From positions 248,001 through 312,000 of the forward strand of contig JARLHI010000075.1 of NCBI GenBank assembly GCA_031292355.1: a DNA stretch of 64,000 bases. The letters run 5' to 3'. The first letter of the stretch is position 1. Every line of letters starts with the position of its first letter. Source of the stretch: Candidatus Obscuribacterales bacterium. Lineage in GTDB: Bacteria; Cyanobacteriota; Vampirovibrionia; Obscuribacterales; Obscuribacteraceae. A program made the position numbers and the translations under genes. Of this stretch, positions 18,357 through 27,618 are shown in pieces. Under the pieces are notes generated by a model, which saw only the letters and a list, made by a program, of their open reading frames with translations, did not search any database and was not told where the DNA came from.

Positions 18357-20621
18357 TTAGTAGATGTAGAGCATCTCGCGGAATTTGGGCAATGGCCAGA
18401 GGCTATCGTCCACAACCACTTCCAATTCATCGGCAACTTGACGAACAGAGTTCATCGCTGGAATGACTTTGTTTTGGTAGAACTTTGCGTGTCCTAACAA
18501 TTCATCTTCGGGCGAATCTTCATCGCTGTCGTGATGACGAATCGATTCCAGCACTTCCAGATTGGTTTTAAGTTGGCTAACCTTGTCAGCGATGTCTCTA
18601 AGCATACCTTCTTGCACACTCAAATTGATTCCACTGATAGCGCTCTTTGTTTGCACGATGGTGTTAGCAACGCGGCTTTGATATTCCAGAGCTACTGGCA
18701 AAATCATGTTGGTAGCGATGGTTTCAGTCAAAGAAGCTTCGATGTTCACGGTCTTGCAATAGGTCTCTAAGTTGATGTTGTAGCGAGCAAGCACTTCGTC
18801 TTTAGAAAGCACACTGTATTTTTCAAATACTTCGATAGCTTCTTTTTCAGCAAGAGCCGGCAACGCTTCAACTGTGTTTCGCAAGTTTGGCAGACCACGC
18901 TTTTCAGCTTCGTCATGCCATTTTTGCGAGTAGTTGTCGCCATTGAACAAAATGCGTTCGTTGTCGGTAAGAACTTGCTTTGCGACTTTGTGAGCGGCTT
19001 TTGTTAGGTCCATTCCGGCTTTGACTTCTTTCTCGATTTCGGTTGCGAGGTAATCGAAAGATTCAGCAACGATTGTGTTCAACACAGTGTTTGGCCAGGC
19101 AATTGATTGACTGGATCCCACTGCGCGGAATTCAAATTTGTTACCAGTGAAGGCAAATGGCGATGTGCGGTTACGGTCTGAGTCGTCTTTGGAAACGTCA
19201 GGCAAAGTCGATACGCCCAAGCCAATTGAACCAGCTTTGGAACCTGCGTCAGCCTTACCAGCAATGATTGCTTTAACTACTTCGCTCAGTCTGTCACCAA
19301 GATAAATGCTGATGATAGCTGGAGGAGCTTCGTTTGCACCAAGTCTGTGATCGTTGCCAGCAAAAGCAATGGTTGCGCGAAGCAATCTTGCATATTTGTT
19401 GACTGCACGAATAACGCTTGCAAGCACCACGAGGAACTGAGTGTTTTCGTGAGGTGTTTTGCCTGGCTCGAGCAAATTGTTGCCTTGATCGTCAGACATC
19501 GACCAGTTGTTGTGCTTACCGCTTCCGTTTACACCAGAGAATGGCTTTTCGTGGAAGAGGCAACGCAAACCGTGACGTTGAGCTGTTTTACGGAAGACTT
19601 CCATCAAAACCATGTTGTGGTCGACGGCAACGTTTGAATATTCAAATATCGGTGCTACTTCAAATTGAGCTGGAGCAACTTCATTGTGTCTGGTTTTTAC
19701 AGGCACGCCGAGTCTATACAATTCAGCTTCTGAGTCCATCATAAAAGCAAGAACGCGTTCTTTGATTGAACCCCAATAGTGATCTTCCATTTCTTGTCCG
19801 CGTGGTGGCTTAGCACCAAACAGAGCACGACCCGAGTTAATTAAATCAGGACGAGCGAGATAGAAGGCTTCGTCAATGAGGAAGTATTCTTGCTCGGCGC
19901 CGACAGTGCAATTTACGCGCTTAACTTCTTTGCGGCCAAGAAGATTGAGCAAGCGTGTACCTTGCTTATCGATAGCACCGAGTGAGCGCAAAAGTGGTGT
20001 CTTTTTATCGAGAGCGTGACCGCTGAACGAGCAAAATACAGTCGGAATGCAAAGCGTTTTACCAAGCGGGCTTTCCATCAAGAAAGCAGGGCTGGTTGGA
20101 TCCCAACCGGTATAGCCTCGGGCTTCAAATGTGGATCTGATACCACCGGATGGGAAGCTCGATGCGTCTGGTTCACCTTGAACGAGAGTTTTGCCGGAGA
20201 ATTCCAGAATGGCAGTTCCTTCTTCAGAAATTGCACCCAGGAATGAATCGTGCTTTTCTGCAGTCAAACCGGTCATTGGGTGGAACCAGTGGGTGAAGTG
20301 AGTGGCACCATTGGCAGTGGCCCAGTCTTTCATGGCGTTAGCGACAATGTCTGCGTGTTGCGATTCGAGCTTTTCGCCAAAATCGAGACAACGTATAATT
20401 GCCTTGTAGACATTTTTAGGTAGTAGTTTGCGCATTACCTGACGGCTAAATACGTTGGCGCCATAAATGTCTGCCACCGAATGTTGAGTAAAGTCGAAAC
20501 TAGGTAGGACGGCCTCGCGCTGTTGCACGGACTGCACGGCGTTTCTGCGAGCTGAACTAAAAGCGCTTTTACCGCTGCGCATAGATTGCACCTTCTTGTT
20601 CTCTGTTGCACTGTAGGTCAT
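18357..20621 (-). CDS. glnN: Glutamine synthetase type III
   Basis: ATP-dependent ligation of ammonia to glutamate in the cytoplasm. At 754 residues it has type III length, well above the 440-470 of type I. Recognisable segments are HFTHWFHPMTG (108-118), the metal-binding VGAEQEYF (240-247), RHNEVAPAQFEVAP (311-324) and NGSGKHNNWS (365-374). The C-terminal extension is the type III helical region. AGGAGG precedes the ATG. It is 15 bases downstream of a YjbQ gene and likely in one operon with it. No glnB-type regulator is in the window. Confidence 0.96.
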   Translation of the reverse strand: MTYSATENKKVQSMRSGKSAFSSARRNAVQSVQQREAVLPSFDFTQHSVADIYGANVFSRQVMRKLLPKNVYKAIIRCLDFGEKLESQHADIVANAMKDWATANGATHFTHWFHPMTGLTAEKHDSFLGAISEEGTAILEFSGKTLVQGEPDASSFPSGGIRSTFEARGYTGWDPTSPAFLMESPLGKTLCIPTVFCSFSGHALDKKTPLLRSLGAIDKQGTRLLNLLGRKEVKRVNCTVGAEQEYFLIDEAFYLARPDLINSGRALFGAKPPRGQEMEDHYWGSIKERVLAFMMDSEAELYRLGVPVKTRHNEVAPAQFEVAPIFEYSNVAVDHNMVLMEVFRKTAQRHGLRCLFHEKPFSGVNGSGKHNNWSMSDDQGNNLLEPGKTPHENTQFLVVLASVIRAVNKYARLLRATIAFAGNDHRLGANEAPPAIISIYLGDRLSEVVKAIIAGKADAGSKAGSIGLGVSTLPDVSKDDSDRNRTSPFAFTGNKFEFRAVGSSQSIAWPNTVLNTIVAESFDYLATEIEKEVKAGMDLTKAAHKVAKQVLTDNERILFNGDNYSQKWHDEAEKRGLPNLRNTVEALPALAEKEAIEVFEKYSVLSKDEVLARYNINLETYCKTVNIEASLTETIATNMILPVALEYQSRVANTIVQTKSAISGINLSVQEGMLRDIADKVSQLKTNLEVLESIRHHDSDEDSPEDELLGHAKFYQNKVIPAMNSVRQVADELEVVVDDSLWPLPKFREMLYIY

Positions 20622-20636
20622 AAATCCTCCTGATTT

Positions 20637-21068
20637 CTAAATCCCTAATGCTTTTAAAATCACGCGCTTTTTGCGCTGTCCATCGAATTCCGCGTAGAAA
20701 ATCTGTTCCCAAGGCCCCAGGTCTAATTTGCCATCGGTGATTGGGATGGTCACCTGATGGTTGATCAAAATTCGTTTCAAATGAGCATCGCCATTATCTT
20801 CACCAGTCTTATGGTGCTGATAATTGGGGTCTTCAGGGGCAAGCTTCTCCAGCCAGGCATCAATGTCGTTAATAAGGCCGTTTTCCCAGTCGTTAACATA
20901 GACACCTGCGGTGATGTGCATTGCAGATACCAAAATGAAACCGTCCTTAAGACCGGTTTCATTGAGAAACTTCTGAACATCGTCTGTAATGCGAATAAAC
21001 TCTTTGCGCTTCTTCGTGTCAAACCACAGATATTTAGTATGACTTTGCACCGTACCGAGTGTCTTCAT
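20637..21068 (-). CDS. YjbQ/UPF0047 family protein
   Basis: 143 residues, the usual size. It has the family core SAMHITAGVYVNDWENGL, then DAHLKRILINHQVTIPI, then DGKLDLGPWEQIFYAEFDG and RKKRVILKALG. The conserved His and Glu residues expected at the active site are present. Members show weak thiamine-phosphate synthase activity, but the physiological reaction is unsettled. AGGATTTCGGC precedes the ATG. Being first in an operon with glutamine synthetase III hints at a link to nitrogen or cofactor metabolism, which is inference. Confidence 0.92.
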   Translation of the reverse strand: MKTLGTVQSHTKYLWFDTKKRKEFIRITDDVQKFLNETGLKDGFILVSAMHITAGVYVNDWENGLINDIDAWLEKLAPEDPNYQHHKTGEDNGDAHLKRILINHQVTIPITDGKLDLGPWEQIFYAEFDGQRKKRVILKALGI

Positions 21069-21262
21069 GCCGAAATCCTGAATCTATATGCGCTGTACAC
21101 ACGAGACAAATAAAACATCGCCAGCTGATTGCCATAAGGCAACGCCGGTATTGGGACGTTCGGAAATTAAGTTTAGCGCCTTGACCGGAAAATTGAACAA
21201 CTTGGCATAGTCGTTCCATACAAGCCTTAACTCAATGCTCAAAATGAAGGCAGATGCCAGTC

Positions 21263-22552
21263 TTAGCGGCCGGTGCCGCCCAATCTGGCAAGGTCGGAAA
21301 GCATTTGCTCAAGGCTCGGAGCCTGAGCGGGAGCCGTTTCTGCGAGCTTTCCAATGCGAGCAGCAACAAACTTTGGCTCATTGACATGTACTTGAGCCAG
21401 AATATCAGTCGAAGCCTTGTAGTCTACATATTTAGGAATCGATTCCGACCAGCGCCAGGAATCAGCAAGAGGCGCTCCAGGGGCAGCCAGAGGATTGCGT
21501 TGGGCGATTCCCTCAATGACACGAGCAGTCTGTTCTTTGGGATTAACTACAAGCGCCTTGAGCGTGGGCACGCCTCGTTCTGCAAAAATTGAATCAAGAG
21601 GGAGATCTTTTGCCACTCCGGCATATTGACCTCTCACGCCCATGTAGAGAGCAATGTCATCGCCACTTTTAATCATATGAACGCCATCGAAGCGCGTAAC
21701 GTCAGACACTGAAGGACGGGCACCGACAAAGTCTGGATGGGTGTGGAATGTGATGTTCTTTGGGTTGAAGCCAAATTCGACTGAATCGATGCTGCCTCGA
21801 AGCGGGGCGGAGACTCGATTCGCAGCAAGATCGACGACTCGAGCTTCTTCGATATGCGGGTCGACAAAGCGTAAAGCCCGATTGAAGGCTGTGCGCGGAC
21901 CTTGGTCGATGGATTCGGTTACTTTGAGTAAATTGGCAGTGCCGTCAGCGTTCATGAAGGGTTCGTGGCTCGCAAAGCTGCCGAATTTCGAAAGCAAATG
22001 GTTTTCTGCACCGAAAGCGCGTGACCGCCAAGCATATTCGGCTTTTTCTGTGAGGTTCGCGGACAACCAGGCATTTGGACCGGCTTTTGACAAAATGGCG
22101 TGACCAGAGACTACGCCAATCCCAGCGGCAAGAGAAATTTCAGCTACAGGAGCCACATTTTTGCCGATAGCCGTTGCGTATTCCTGACCAAGCTTATCGC
22201 GGGTGACGCTATCGCTGGCATTCCAGCCTTCGGCAAGCAAGGTTTTTGTGCCTGAAAGAACTTTTTCTGCCTGATTCCACAAGGGGACCGCCGTTAGAGC
22301 GCCAGAGGTTGCTCCACCGAGTGCGGAAACGTCGCGAGTGATTATTGGCGCGCGTCTTACGCCAATGTATAAGGCTGCAGTGAAGGCTGCCGAAGCCAGC
22401 GCTTCCACCGACCGCTTTTCTGGATTTGCCTTGAAGTCAACTGCAACTCCGCTCCACAAAGCGCCAGGCAGGTCGTGCAAAACATGACCAACGACAGCTA
22501 CTTCGTTTTCGACATGTTGCAATTTGCTGACTGAGTCCGGTTTGGCGTCCAC
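21263..22552 (-). CDS. Protein with C-terminal JAB/MPN-like HxHP motif
   Basis: 429 residues from a GTG start. The N-terminal half is Ala/Gly-rich and helical, with short hydrophobic patches (about 53-66 and 136-155). The C-terminal part contains FHTHPDFVGARPSVSDV (269-285): His270, His272, Ser281 and Asp284 match the JAMM/JAB metalloprotease pattern HxH-x7-SxxD except for one extra residue in the spacer. Glu259 upstream could be the catalytic acid. JAB proteins cleave isopeptide or peptide bonds. No ubiquitin-like partner gene is adjacent. Family assignment is tentative. Confidence 0.6.
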   Translation of the reverse strand: MDAKPDSVSKLQHVENEVAVVGHVLHDLPGALWSGVAVDFKANPEKRSVEALASAAFTAALYIGVRRAPIITRDVSALGGATSGALTAVPLWNQAEKVLSGTKTLLAEGWNASDSVTRDKLGQEYATAIGKNVAPVAEISLAAGIGVVSGHAILSKAGPNAWLSANLTEKAEYAWRSRAFGAENHLLSKFGSFASHEPFMNADGTANLLKVTESIDQGPRTAFNRALRFVDPHIEEARVVDLAANRVSAPLRGSIDSVEFGFNPKNITFHTHPDFVGARPSVSDVTRFDGVHMIKSGDDIALYMGVRGQYAGVAKDLPLDSIFAERGVPTLKALVVNPKEQTARVIEGIAQRNPLAAPGAPLADSWRWSESIPKYVDYKASTDILAQVHVNEPKFVAARIGKLAETAPAQAPSLEQMLSDLARLGGTGR

Positions 22553-22599
22553 TTTGAGGGTTCCGTCCGTAAATCTATGATCTCAAGACATAATCTAAT

Positions 22600-22627
22600 G
22601 AAAATAGCCTCCCCTGGCATTGGGGAG
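22600..22627 (-). terminator. Possible terminator after TPR gene
   Basis: Read on the minus strand, CTCCCC pairs with GGGGAG across a 7-base loop and is followed by GCTATTTTC. A second perfect 14-bp palindrome (AACCGATATCGGTT, 22663-22676) lies between it and the stop codon of the TPR gene. Confidence 0.5.
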
Positions 22628-22691
22628 ACTACGAATTTTGAGCCCAATTTGGTGTGAAAAGGAACCGATATCGGTTTATTTTTCGCGCAAA

Positions 22692-23843
22692 TCAGGAAGA
22701 GGATTTTGGCTGCACTGAGGGAGTGGCTTGTTCTTTATTCGATTCGCCGCGCTTCAGTTCATCCAGATGTTTGCGTGCGTCGTCTTGCGATGGATCTAGA
22801 GCGAGAGCTTCGTTGTAGGCATGTTCGGCGTCGTTCGCTTTGCCCAATCGTTCTTCGACGCGTCCTAGATGCGACCACAAAATAGCGTGTTTGGGACTTA
22901 GTTCTATCGCCTGGCGAAATTCAGCTTCGGCTTTGGCAAGTTCGCCTTTAGACTCGGCCATCCAAGCCATGTCGATGTGCAAAGCGGCAACCTTTGGGTC
23001 GATCTTGATGGCGTCGTTAAGTTGATCCATGGCTCTGGCATTGTCACCATGCTCAGAAAGAATATAGGCAAAGTCAGCATGAGTGTACGGATCAGAATTG
23101 TCGATACCAAAACTGCGATTGTACTGAGCTTCGGCCGCCTCAAAATCGCCTTTGCTAGCTAGACAAAATGCTAACGAGCGAACAATGGCCGCATTATCAG
23201 GCGAGTACAGCAAAGCTGCGTCGAATTCTCCTGTTGCATCTTTCCAGTTTTTATCATGAGCGAACTTCAGTCCCTGGCGATAATGAGTCTTGGCACCGCG
23301 GGCAGTGAGTTCAGTGCGTTCTTCGGCAGTCAGTGGAACTGGATCACCAAGACCAACCACCATCATGAATTCAGCAAGCGACCTTAATGGATGACCGCAT
23401 AAAAGCGAGACCAGACAATAGTCTCGATGTGCGCTTTTCATTTCAGGCGCATACATAATGGTCGCTTCTAATTCCAATTCGGCCATTTTAAAATTAAAGC
23501 GATGTTGATAGTGCTGCGCGAGATTGAGATGCTCGAGTGCGTGATTTGTTTCGATTGCAGCAGCCTTTGCAGCGTCGGCTGCGGCCGCCTCTTCTTCAGC
23601 CTGACACTGAGCACGGGTCTTTTTCACAACTATAACGGGCGTGGAAGGTTCAACTACGAGGGCTGGATCGACAGAACCATCATCGGTCGAATCAGACATT
23701 ACCTTGCCACTAGATGTGGTATCAGATTTAGCAGCAGGTGCCGCAAGACTCGGTGAGACTATCGAAAAAAGCAGACTCAAAGAAAGACAAATGCCAAAAG
23801 TCTTTCTGGCGACAATAGGGCTGATGTTTTTTTGTTTTGGCAT
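22692..23843 (-). CDS. Exported TPR protein (383 aa)
   Basis: The signal peptide is about residues 12-35 (ending SLAAPA). A Ser/Thr linker follows, then an Ala-rich helix (80-100) and about seven TPR units to residue 365, including AEFRQAIELSPKHAILWSHLGRV. The array is followed by a basic-polar tail. It is probably a periplasmic or outer-membrane-associated scaffold. It is read separately from the LpxI genes. Confidence 0.87.
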   Translation of the reverse strand: MPKQKNISPIVARKTFGICLSLSLLFSIVSPSLAAPAAKSDTTSSGKVMSDSTDDGSVDPALVVEPSTPVIVVKKTRAQCQAEEEAAAADAAKAAAIETNHALEHLNLAQHYQHRFNFKMAELELEATIMYAPEMKSAHRDYCLVSLLCGHPLRSLAEFMMVVGLGDPVPLTAEERTELTARGAKTHYRQGLKFAHDKNWKDATGEFDAALLYSPDNAAIVRSLAFCLASKGDFEAAEAQYNRSFGIDNSDPYTHADFAYILSEHGDNARAMDQLNDAIKIDPKVAALHIDMAWMAESKGELAKAEAEFRQAIELSPKHAILWSHLGRVEERLGKANDAEHAYNEALALDPSQDDARKHLDELKRGESNKEQATPSVQPKSSS

Positions 23844-24020
23844 TTTTGTGAAGTCCCTGGGAAGACAAGTTTTATTCTAAGCTGAGTCGGGGCGGTTTAG
23901 CCACCCTGGGCTAGGCGTTTCGTTCATTATGGCATCGCTGCAGTTAATCCCCACTGGCTTTTACCGGATTAAAAACTAGGCTAAACACTAGGTCAACTCA
24001 CTTAACAAACGGGCGTAGTC

Positions 24021-24896
24021 TCAATTTGCCTCAGAGGCGGCGCCATCCATCGCCACAAAAGAGAGGTCATGACGGTCGCAATAGTCGATCATGGCATCGA
24101 GCTCTAGAACCATGGTCTCACCCGCTCGAATAGCAAGCACGTTACCGCATCGGCCCCCCGCAGTAAGAGCCTTTAACGTACCCAACCCCACTGACGGAAT
24201 ATAAAAGCGACGATCTTGCTGTGAACGTGCGACTTTGCAGACCACCACGCCGCCTGCTTGCTTACGCAACCCCAGGCGAATAGTTTGGTCGGTGCCATTG
24301 ACGCCATCCTGGCTAATGACCTTACCATCGCGAACAACTACGGTTTGACCTTCGTTGTTCTCTGCCAGTTGCTGAGCTTCACCTAGCCCGAAAGCAATAT
24401 CGAGATATTCGCTATCGGTTGGGATGCGCTTAGAGAGAACCGACGATTGCGGAAATAAATGGTCTAGGAATGTTGATTGCTCGAGCACCTGAAAGCCGTT
24501 TGATTCCATAAAATCACCAAGTGCACTTTGCAGTGTTGCGTGATTTAGGTTAGGCAATTTTGTGATGATGTTCAAAGCAGCGCTATCGAGCTTATGCATG
24601 TTAAACAGCAAATTCATGGCAGGCACAGTGCCTACGAATTGCACAGAGCTGACTTTTTCTTGCTTAAGCAATTTCTGCGCGCGCCCGAGTTGACCTACCG
24701 CGCATTCAAATAGCGTATCTGCATGCGGCTTCATTGCGGCATGGGCATTATCTGATAGCGCCAATACTACCGTTTTGGTGCCCTGCTCTTTAGCTGCCCG
24801 CACAAGCGCGACAGGCAAATGGCCATCTCCAGCAACTATTCCGAGCACCGTATCTGGTGCGATGATTGACTTACTGCTGGCAGAGTTCTTTGGCAT
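24021..24896 (-). CDS. Diverged LpxI paralogue, probably not a standard enzyme
   Basis: 291 residues, collinear without gaps with the LpxI gene just upstream, so it arose by duplication. The fold-defining parts remain (TVLGIVAGDGHLP, VVVCKVAR, IPSVGLGTLKAL). Several family-conserved residues differ from the neighbour at the same positions: Glu200 to Asn (EGTD becomes NGTD), Asp232 to Tyr (RFDIP becomes RFYIP), Asp181 to Asn, and the LDDD segment at 118-121 becomes LNHA. It is 19 bases downstream of the canonical copy, so the two are co-transcribed. It may be an inactive partner or have a changed substrate. Confidence 0.85.
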   Translation of the reverse strand: MPKNSASSKSIIAPDTVLGIVAGDGHLPVALVRAAKEQGTKTVVLALSDNAHAAMKPHADTLFECAVGQLGRAQKLLKQEKVSSVQFVGTVPAMNLLFNMHKLDSAALNIITKLPNLNHATLQSALGDFMESNGFQVLEQSTFLDHLFPQSSVLSKRIPTDSEYLDIAFGLGEAQQLAENNEGQTVVVRDGKVISQDGVNGTDQTIRLGLRKQAGGVVVCKVARSQQDRRFYIPSVGLGTLKALTAGGRCGNVLAIRAGETMVLELDAMIDYCDRHDLSFVAMDGAASEAN

Positions 24897-24915
24897 CGCG
24901 TAATTAACTAGTCAT

Positions 24916-25791
24916 CTAAGTTTGCTGCGGCTCGGGGCTAGAAACGGCGACAAAGGCGATGTTGTGCTGATTACAGTATTCGATCATCTCTTCTCTTTCG
25001 ACAACCATTGTGCCACCAGCTTCTATTGCAAGAACACTGCCGCGTTTTTCGTCCGACCACATTGCCCTTAATGTGTTCATGCCAACTGCCGGTATATCAA
25101 ACCGATGATCTTGACCGAATTTAGCCACTTTACAGACAACGACATGCCCGCGTGCCAACTTGACCGCCCGTCGAATCGCTTCATCGGTTCCTTCTACAGC
25201 TTCGATTGCGAGGATCATGCTGTCGCCGACAATCACAGTTTGACCAATGTCCAGACGAGCCACTTCCTTAGCCACTTTGATGCCATAAAGGAGGTCCGAG
25301 TATTCGTCAGCGGTGGGCTCTCTTTTGGAAAGAACACCAACTTCTGGAAAGAGGTGACGAAGGAAATGGGTTTGCTCAATTACTCTGAAGCCATTGGCTT
25401 CCATGTACTCGCCAACGCATCGTCCGATAGTGTCGTCGTCGAGACTGGGCAACCGCATCAAAAACTTAAGAGCCTGTCCATCGAATTTATGGATGTTGCG
25501 CAAAACACTGAGCTTGGGAATTTTGCCAATAAAAACAACGGTATTAACGCCGGTTTGATTGAGTAGTTTATGCGCTCTGCCAAGCTGCCCTGGCCCGCAT
25601 TCGTGCGTGACGTCGGCGTGGGGCTTGACGGCCGATTTAGCAGCGTCCGAAAGCGCAAGAGCAACGACTCTAATACCCTGCGCGCGAGCGGCTTGAGCAA
25701 GCATGCCCGGCAATTTGCCTTCACCGGCAATAATTCCGAGCACCGTCTCTGGTGTTACTACAAATTCTTTAGTCGCTGATGCAGAGGTCAT
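24916..25791 (-). CDS. lpxI: LpxI, UDP-2,3-diacylglucosamine pyrophosphatase
   Basis: Lipid A pathway enzyme that releases lipid X and UMP from UDP-2,3-diacylglucosamine. It carries the family pattern in order: TVLGIIAGEGKLP (17-29), VVFIGKIPK (85-93), SLDDDTIG (116-123), RLDIGQTVIV (179-188), EGTDEAIRR (200-208), CKVAKFGQDHRFDIPAVG (220-237) and AIEAGGTMVV (255-264). The ATG at 25791 is preferred to a TTG one codon earlier. Its presence implies a lipid A-type outer membrane. lpxA, lpxB and lpxD are not nearby, although LpxI often sits with them. Confidence 0.93.
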   Translation of the reverse strand: MTSASATKEFVVTPETVLGIIAGEGKLPGMLAQAARAQGIRVVALALSDAAKSAVKPHADVTHECGPGQLGRAHKLLNQTGVNTVVFIGKIPKLSVLRNIHKFDGQALKFLMRLPSLDDDTIGRCVGEYMEANGFRVIEQTHFLRHLFPEVGVLSKREPTADEYSDLLYGIKVAKEVARLDIGQTVIVGDSMILAIEAVEGTDEAIRRAVKLARGHVVVCKVAKFGQDHRFDIPAVGMNTLRAMWSDEKRGSVLAIEAGGTMVVEREEMIEYCNQHNIAFVAVSSPEPQQT

Positions 25792-25986
25792 CAATATCGG
25801 TCCAACTTTCGTAAGAGTTTCTGGCTATAGCAGTCTAACACTAGATTCAAAGCAGTTCCTTGACGCCCTCTTATTGTTTGAGAAAATGGAATTAAAAGTG
25901 TGCCGTTTCCTTGACATCAGAGAAACAGCAGTCTTAAACTGTGCTAATAGAACGTCGGCAATGAGGTCGGGGTCGGGAGATTGATG

Positions 25987-26586
25987 ATGTTGCAGGAATC
26001 ATTTTTGACAAAGAAACCAAACAGGGTCAGCAGATTGAGCCTTAGCCTGGCTGTTTTTTCGATACTGCTCATGCCTCTTACTGCACACGCTCAACGCCAG
26101 ACCGACCCAAACATCGGACACTTCTATATGGCCCGTCAGCAGGTATCAATTACTGATGATTCGCCTGTAATCAACAACAGAGTCAATGGCGGTGCAGCCC
26201 CCGGAGCGCAAATGCCAGGCAATGGCGCCCTTCCCGCCGGTCCCATGCCTCTGGCTCCAGCTCGCTGGCAATCATTTGCTCCTCCACCCACAGCCCCCAG
26301 CTTGAGTACCTCTCTGCCCCAGGTGAATAAAGGTCTACCCACTAAAGGCGCCATGCCTGGCACTGGCAATAGAGGGAATACCGGACGTTTGCCGGGAAAA
26401 GGTGGTCGGGGCGGAGGTGGTAGCAATCCTGCCGCAACAATTAGCAAGCCAAGCGTTCCAGTCGCGGCTGGATATACACCCTATAAGAAGTTTGCTGTTG
26501 AAGCTCCTGCTGCGACAAGCATTGGCAACGGCGCCAACGGAAAGGTTTATGGGGACGTTCTGCACTGGGCGCATCAACACCACTAA
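25987..26586 (+). CDS. Secreted Gly/Pro-rich hypothetical protein
   Basis: The signal peptide (about residues 17-36, ending AHAQ) is followed by a low-complexity Pro/Gly/Ala region (about 65-155) including a Gly-Arg run and short PG repeats, and a C-terminus ending WAHQHH. The start at 25987 is seven bases after GGGAG; ATG at 25984 and TTG at 25981 are also in frame. No domain is recognised. It is likely an extracytoplasmic, largely disordered protein. Confidence 0.7.
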   Translation: MLQESFLTKKPNRVSRLSLSLAVFSILLMPLTAHAQRQTDPNIGHFYMARQQVSITDDSPVINNRVNGGAAPGAQMPGNGALPAGPMPLAPARWQSFAPPPTAPSLSTSLPQVNKGLPTKGAMPGTGNRGNTGRLPGKGGRGGGGSNPAATISKPSVPVAAGYTPYKKFAVEAPAATSIGNGANGKVYGDVLHWAHQHH

Positions 26587-26684
26587 GACCGCTTGAGATC
26601 AAAAGCCAGCACGACTTTGCAGATTCCGTTACAGAAGTTTGATGAGTCGAGGCGTTGTGCTAAGATTACCTCTCCTATTCCTGT

Positions 26685-26758
26685 GTGCCCGTAGCCCAGC
26701 TGGATAGAGCGCATGGCTACGAACCATGAGGCCGCAAGTTCGAATCTTGCCGGGCACA
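26685..26758 (+). tRNA. tRNA-Arg(ACG)
   Basis: A 7-bp acceptor stem (GTGCCCG/CGGGCAC), D-arm, anticodon stem CATGG/CCATG with loop CTACGAA (anticodon ACG, 26719-26721) and T-arm with TTCGAAT are all intact. CCA is not encoded. ACG is the usual inosine-modified arginine tRNA. Confidence 0.96.
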
Positions 26759-26776
26759 AGTTTTAGAATAGTGAAT

Positions 26777-26811
26777 AACCGACGCGTCGAAAGATTCGTC
26801 GGTTTTTATTT
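26777..26811 (+). terminator. Terminator after tRNA-Arg
   Basis: The 8-bp stem AACCGACG / CGTCGGTT is followed by TTTATTT, about 20 bases after the tRNA. Confidence 0.85.
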
Positions 26812-26996
26812 GGGCTGCAATAAGGGATCTCCCTATATTTCCCGGCGGAAAGAGAAATTGCGCTATCAAAGTGAAAGCAGAAATAATCTTCGGAATGAGA
26901 GTTCGGAAACTATTGGTCCGTTGTCGAATCACTTTCCTGCAGGTTGCATCCGCAGCCTCCACGGTCGGAGTTTGTTTACGACCGCCGAGATTTGTT

Positions 26997-27380
26997 TTAC
27001 CCGCCTTCCATCGCCGACGGCTTCCGAACTTCCTCCAAGCGTCTTCTTAGTCGCTTTAGTTTGTCAATTTGTTCGTCCTCACCGCAAAATTTAGCAAGTT
27101 CATATGCCAATTCTTGGACTAGCGGGTCTTCAAATGTCTCATAGGTAAAATCGTCGACTTCACCCGGCAGACATTGCCCCGCTATGAATTGATCAATTAA
27201 TTCAATAGCTTCAGCGCGAGTCGTGTAATTTATCCGTCGTTTCAAAATACCTTTGCGAATGCAAATTGGTTGTATCACTGCGCCGTAAATCAATAGCAAC
27301 ACCAGCACGCCAACAAACGACGCTGCCGTCAAAATCAGAGGAAGCATATCGAATTCAAATATTTGATTTATAGAATCCAT
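26997..27380 (-). CDS. Small single-pass membrane protein (127 aa)
   Basis: Not recognised. One membrane helix (about 13-36) is followed by a basic stretch (IRKGILKRR) and a charged, helical cytoplasmic domain of 80 residues ending in an Arg-rich helix. The positive-inside pattern places the C-terminus in the cytoplasm. It has no clear ribosome site and no operon partner. Confidence 0.6.
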   Translation of the reverse strand: MDSINQIFEFDMLPLILTAASFVGVLVLLLIYGAVIQPICIRKGILKRRINYTTRAEAIELIDQFIAGQCLPGEVDDFTYETFEDPLVQELAYELAKFCGEDEQIDKLKRLRRRLEEVRKPSAMEGG

Positions 27381-27618
27381 AAAGTCATCTTATCGCATCA
27401 CAAAACTCAGAAGGCAGGTAACCATTACATGGTTTTGCTTCCATGATGGTACGGTTAAGTCATCAATGCGAAACATTGACGATGCAAACTAATGACGTCT
27501 GGTAAAGCTCTTCGAAGCTGACACCAGCAGTGGTGCAAAGAAACTAGCTTCGGCACAATCACCATATATCACATTCCCATCAATCCGCTCAATTGTGATT
27601 TACTAAGGAAGCTAGCTG

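Noticed and set aside
26136-26447. Minus-strand frame rich in Pro and Gly
   Set aside because: Mirror image of the low-complexity plus-strand secreted protein; produced by base composition.
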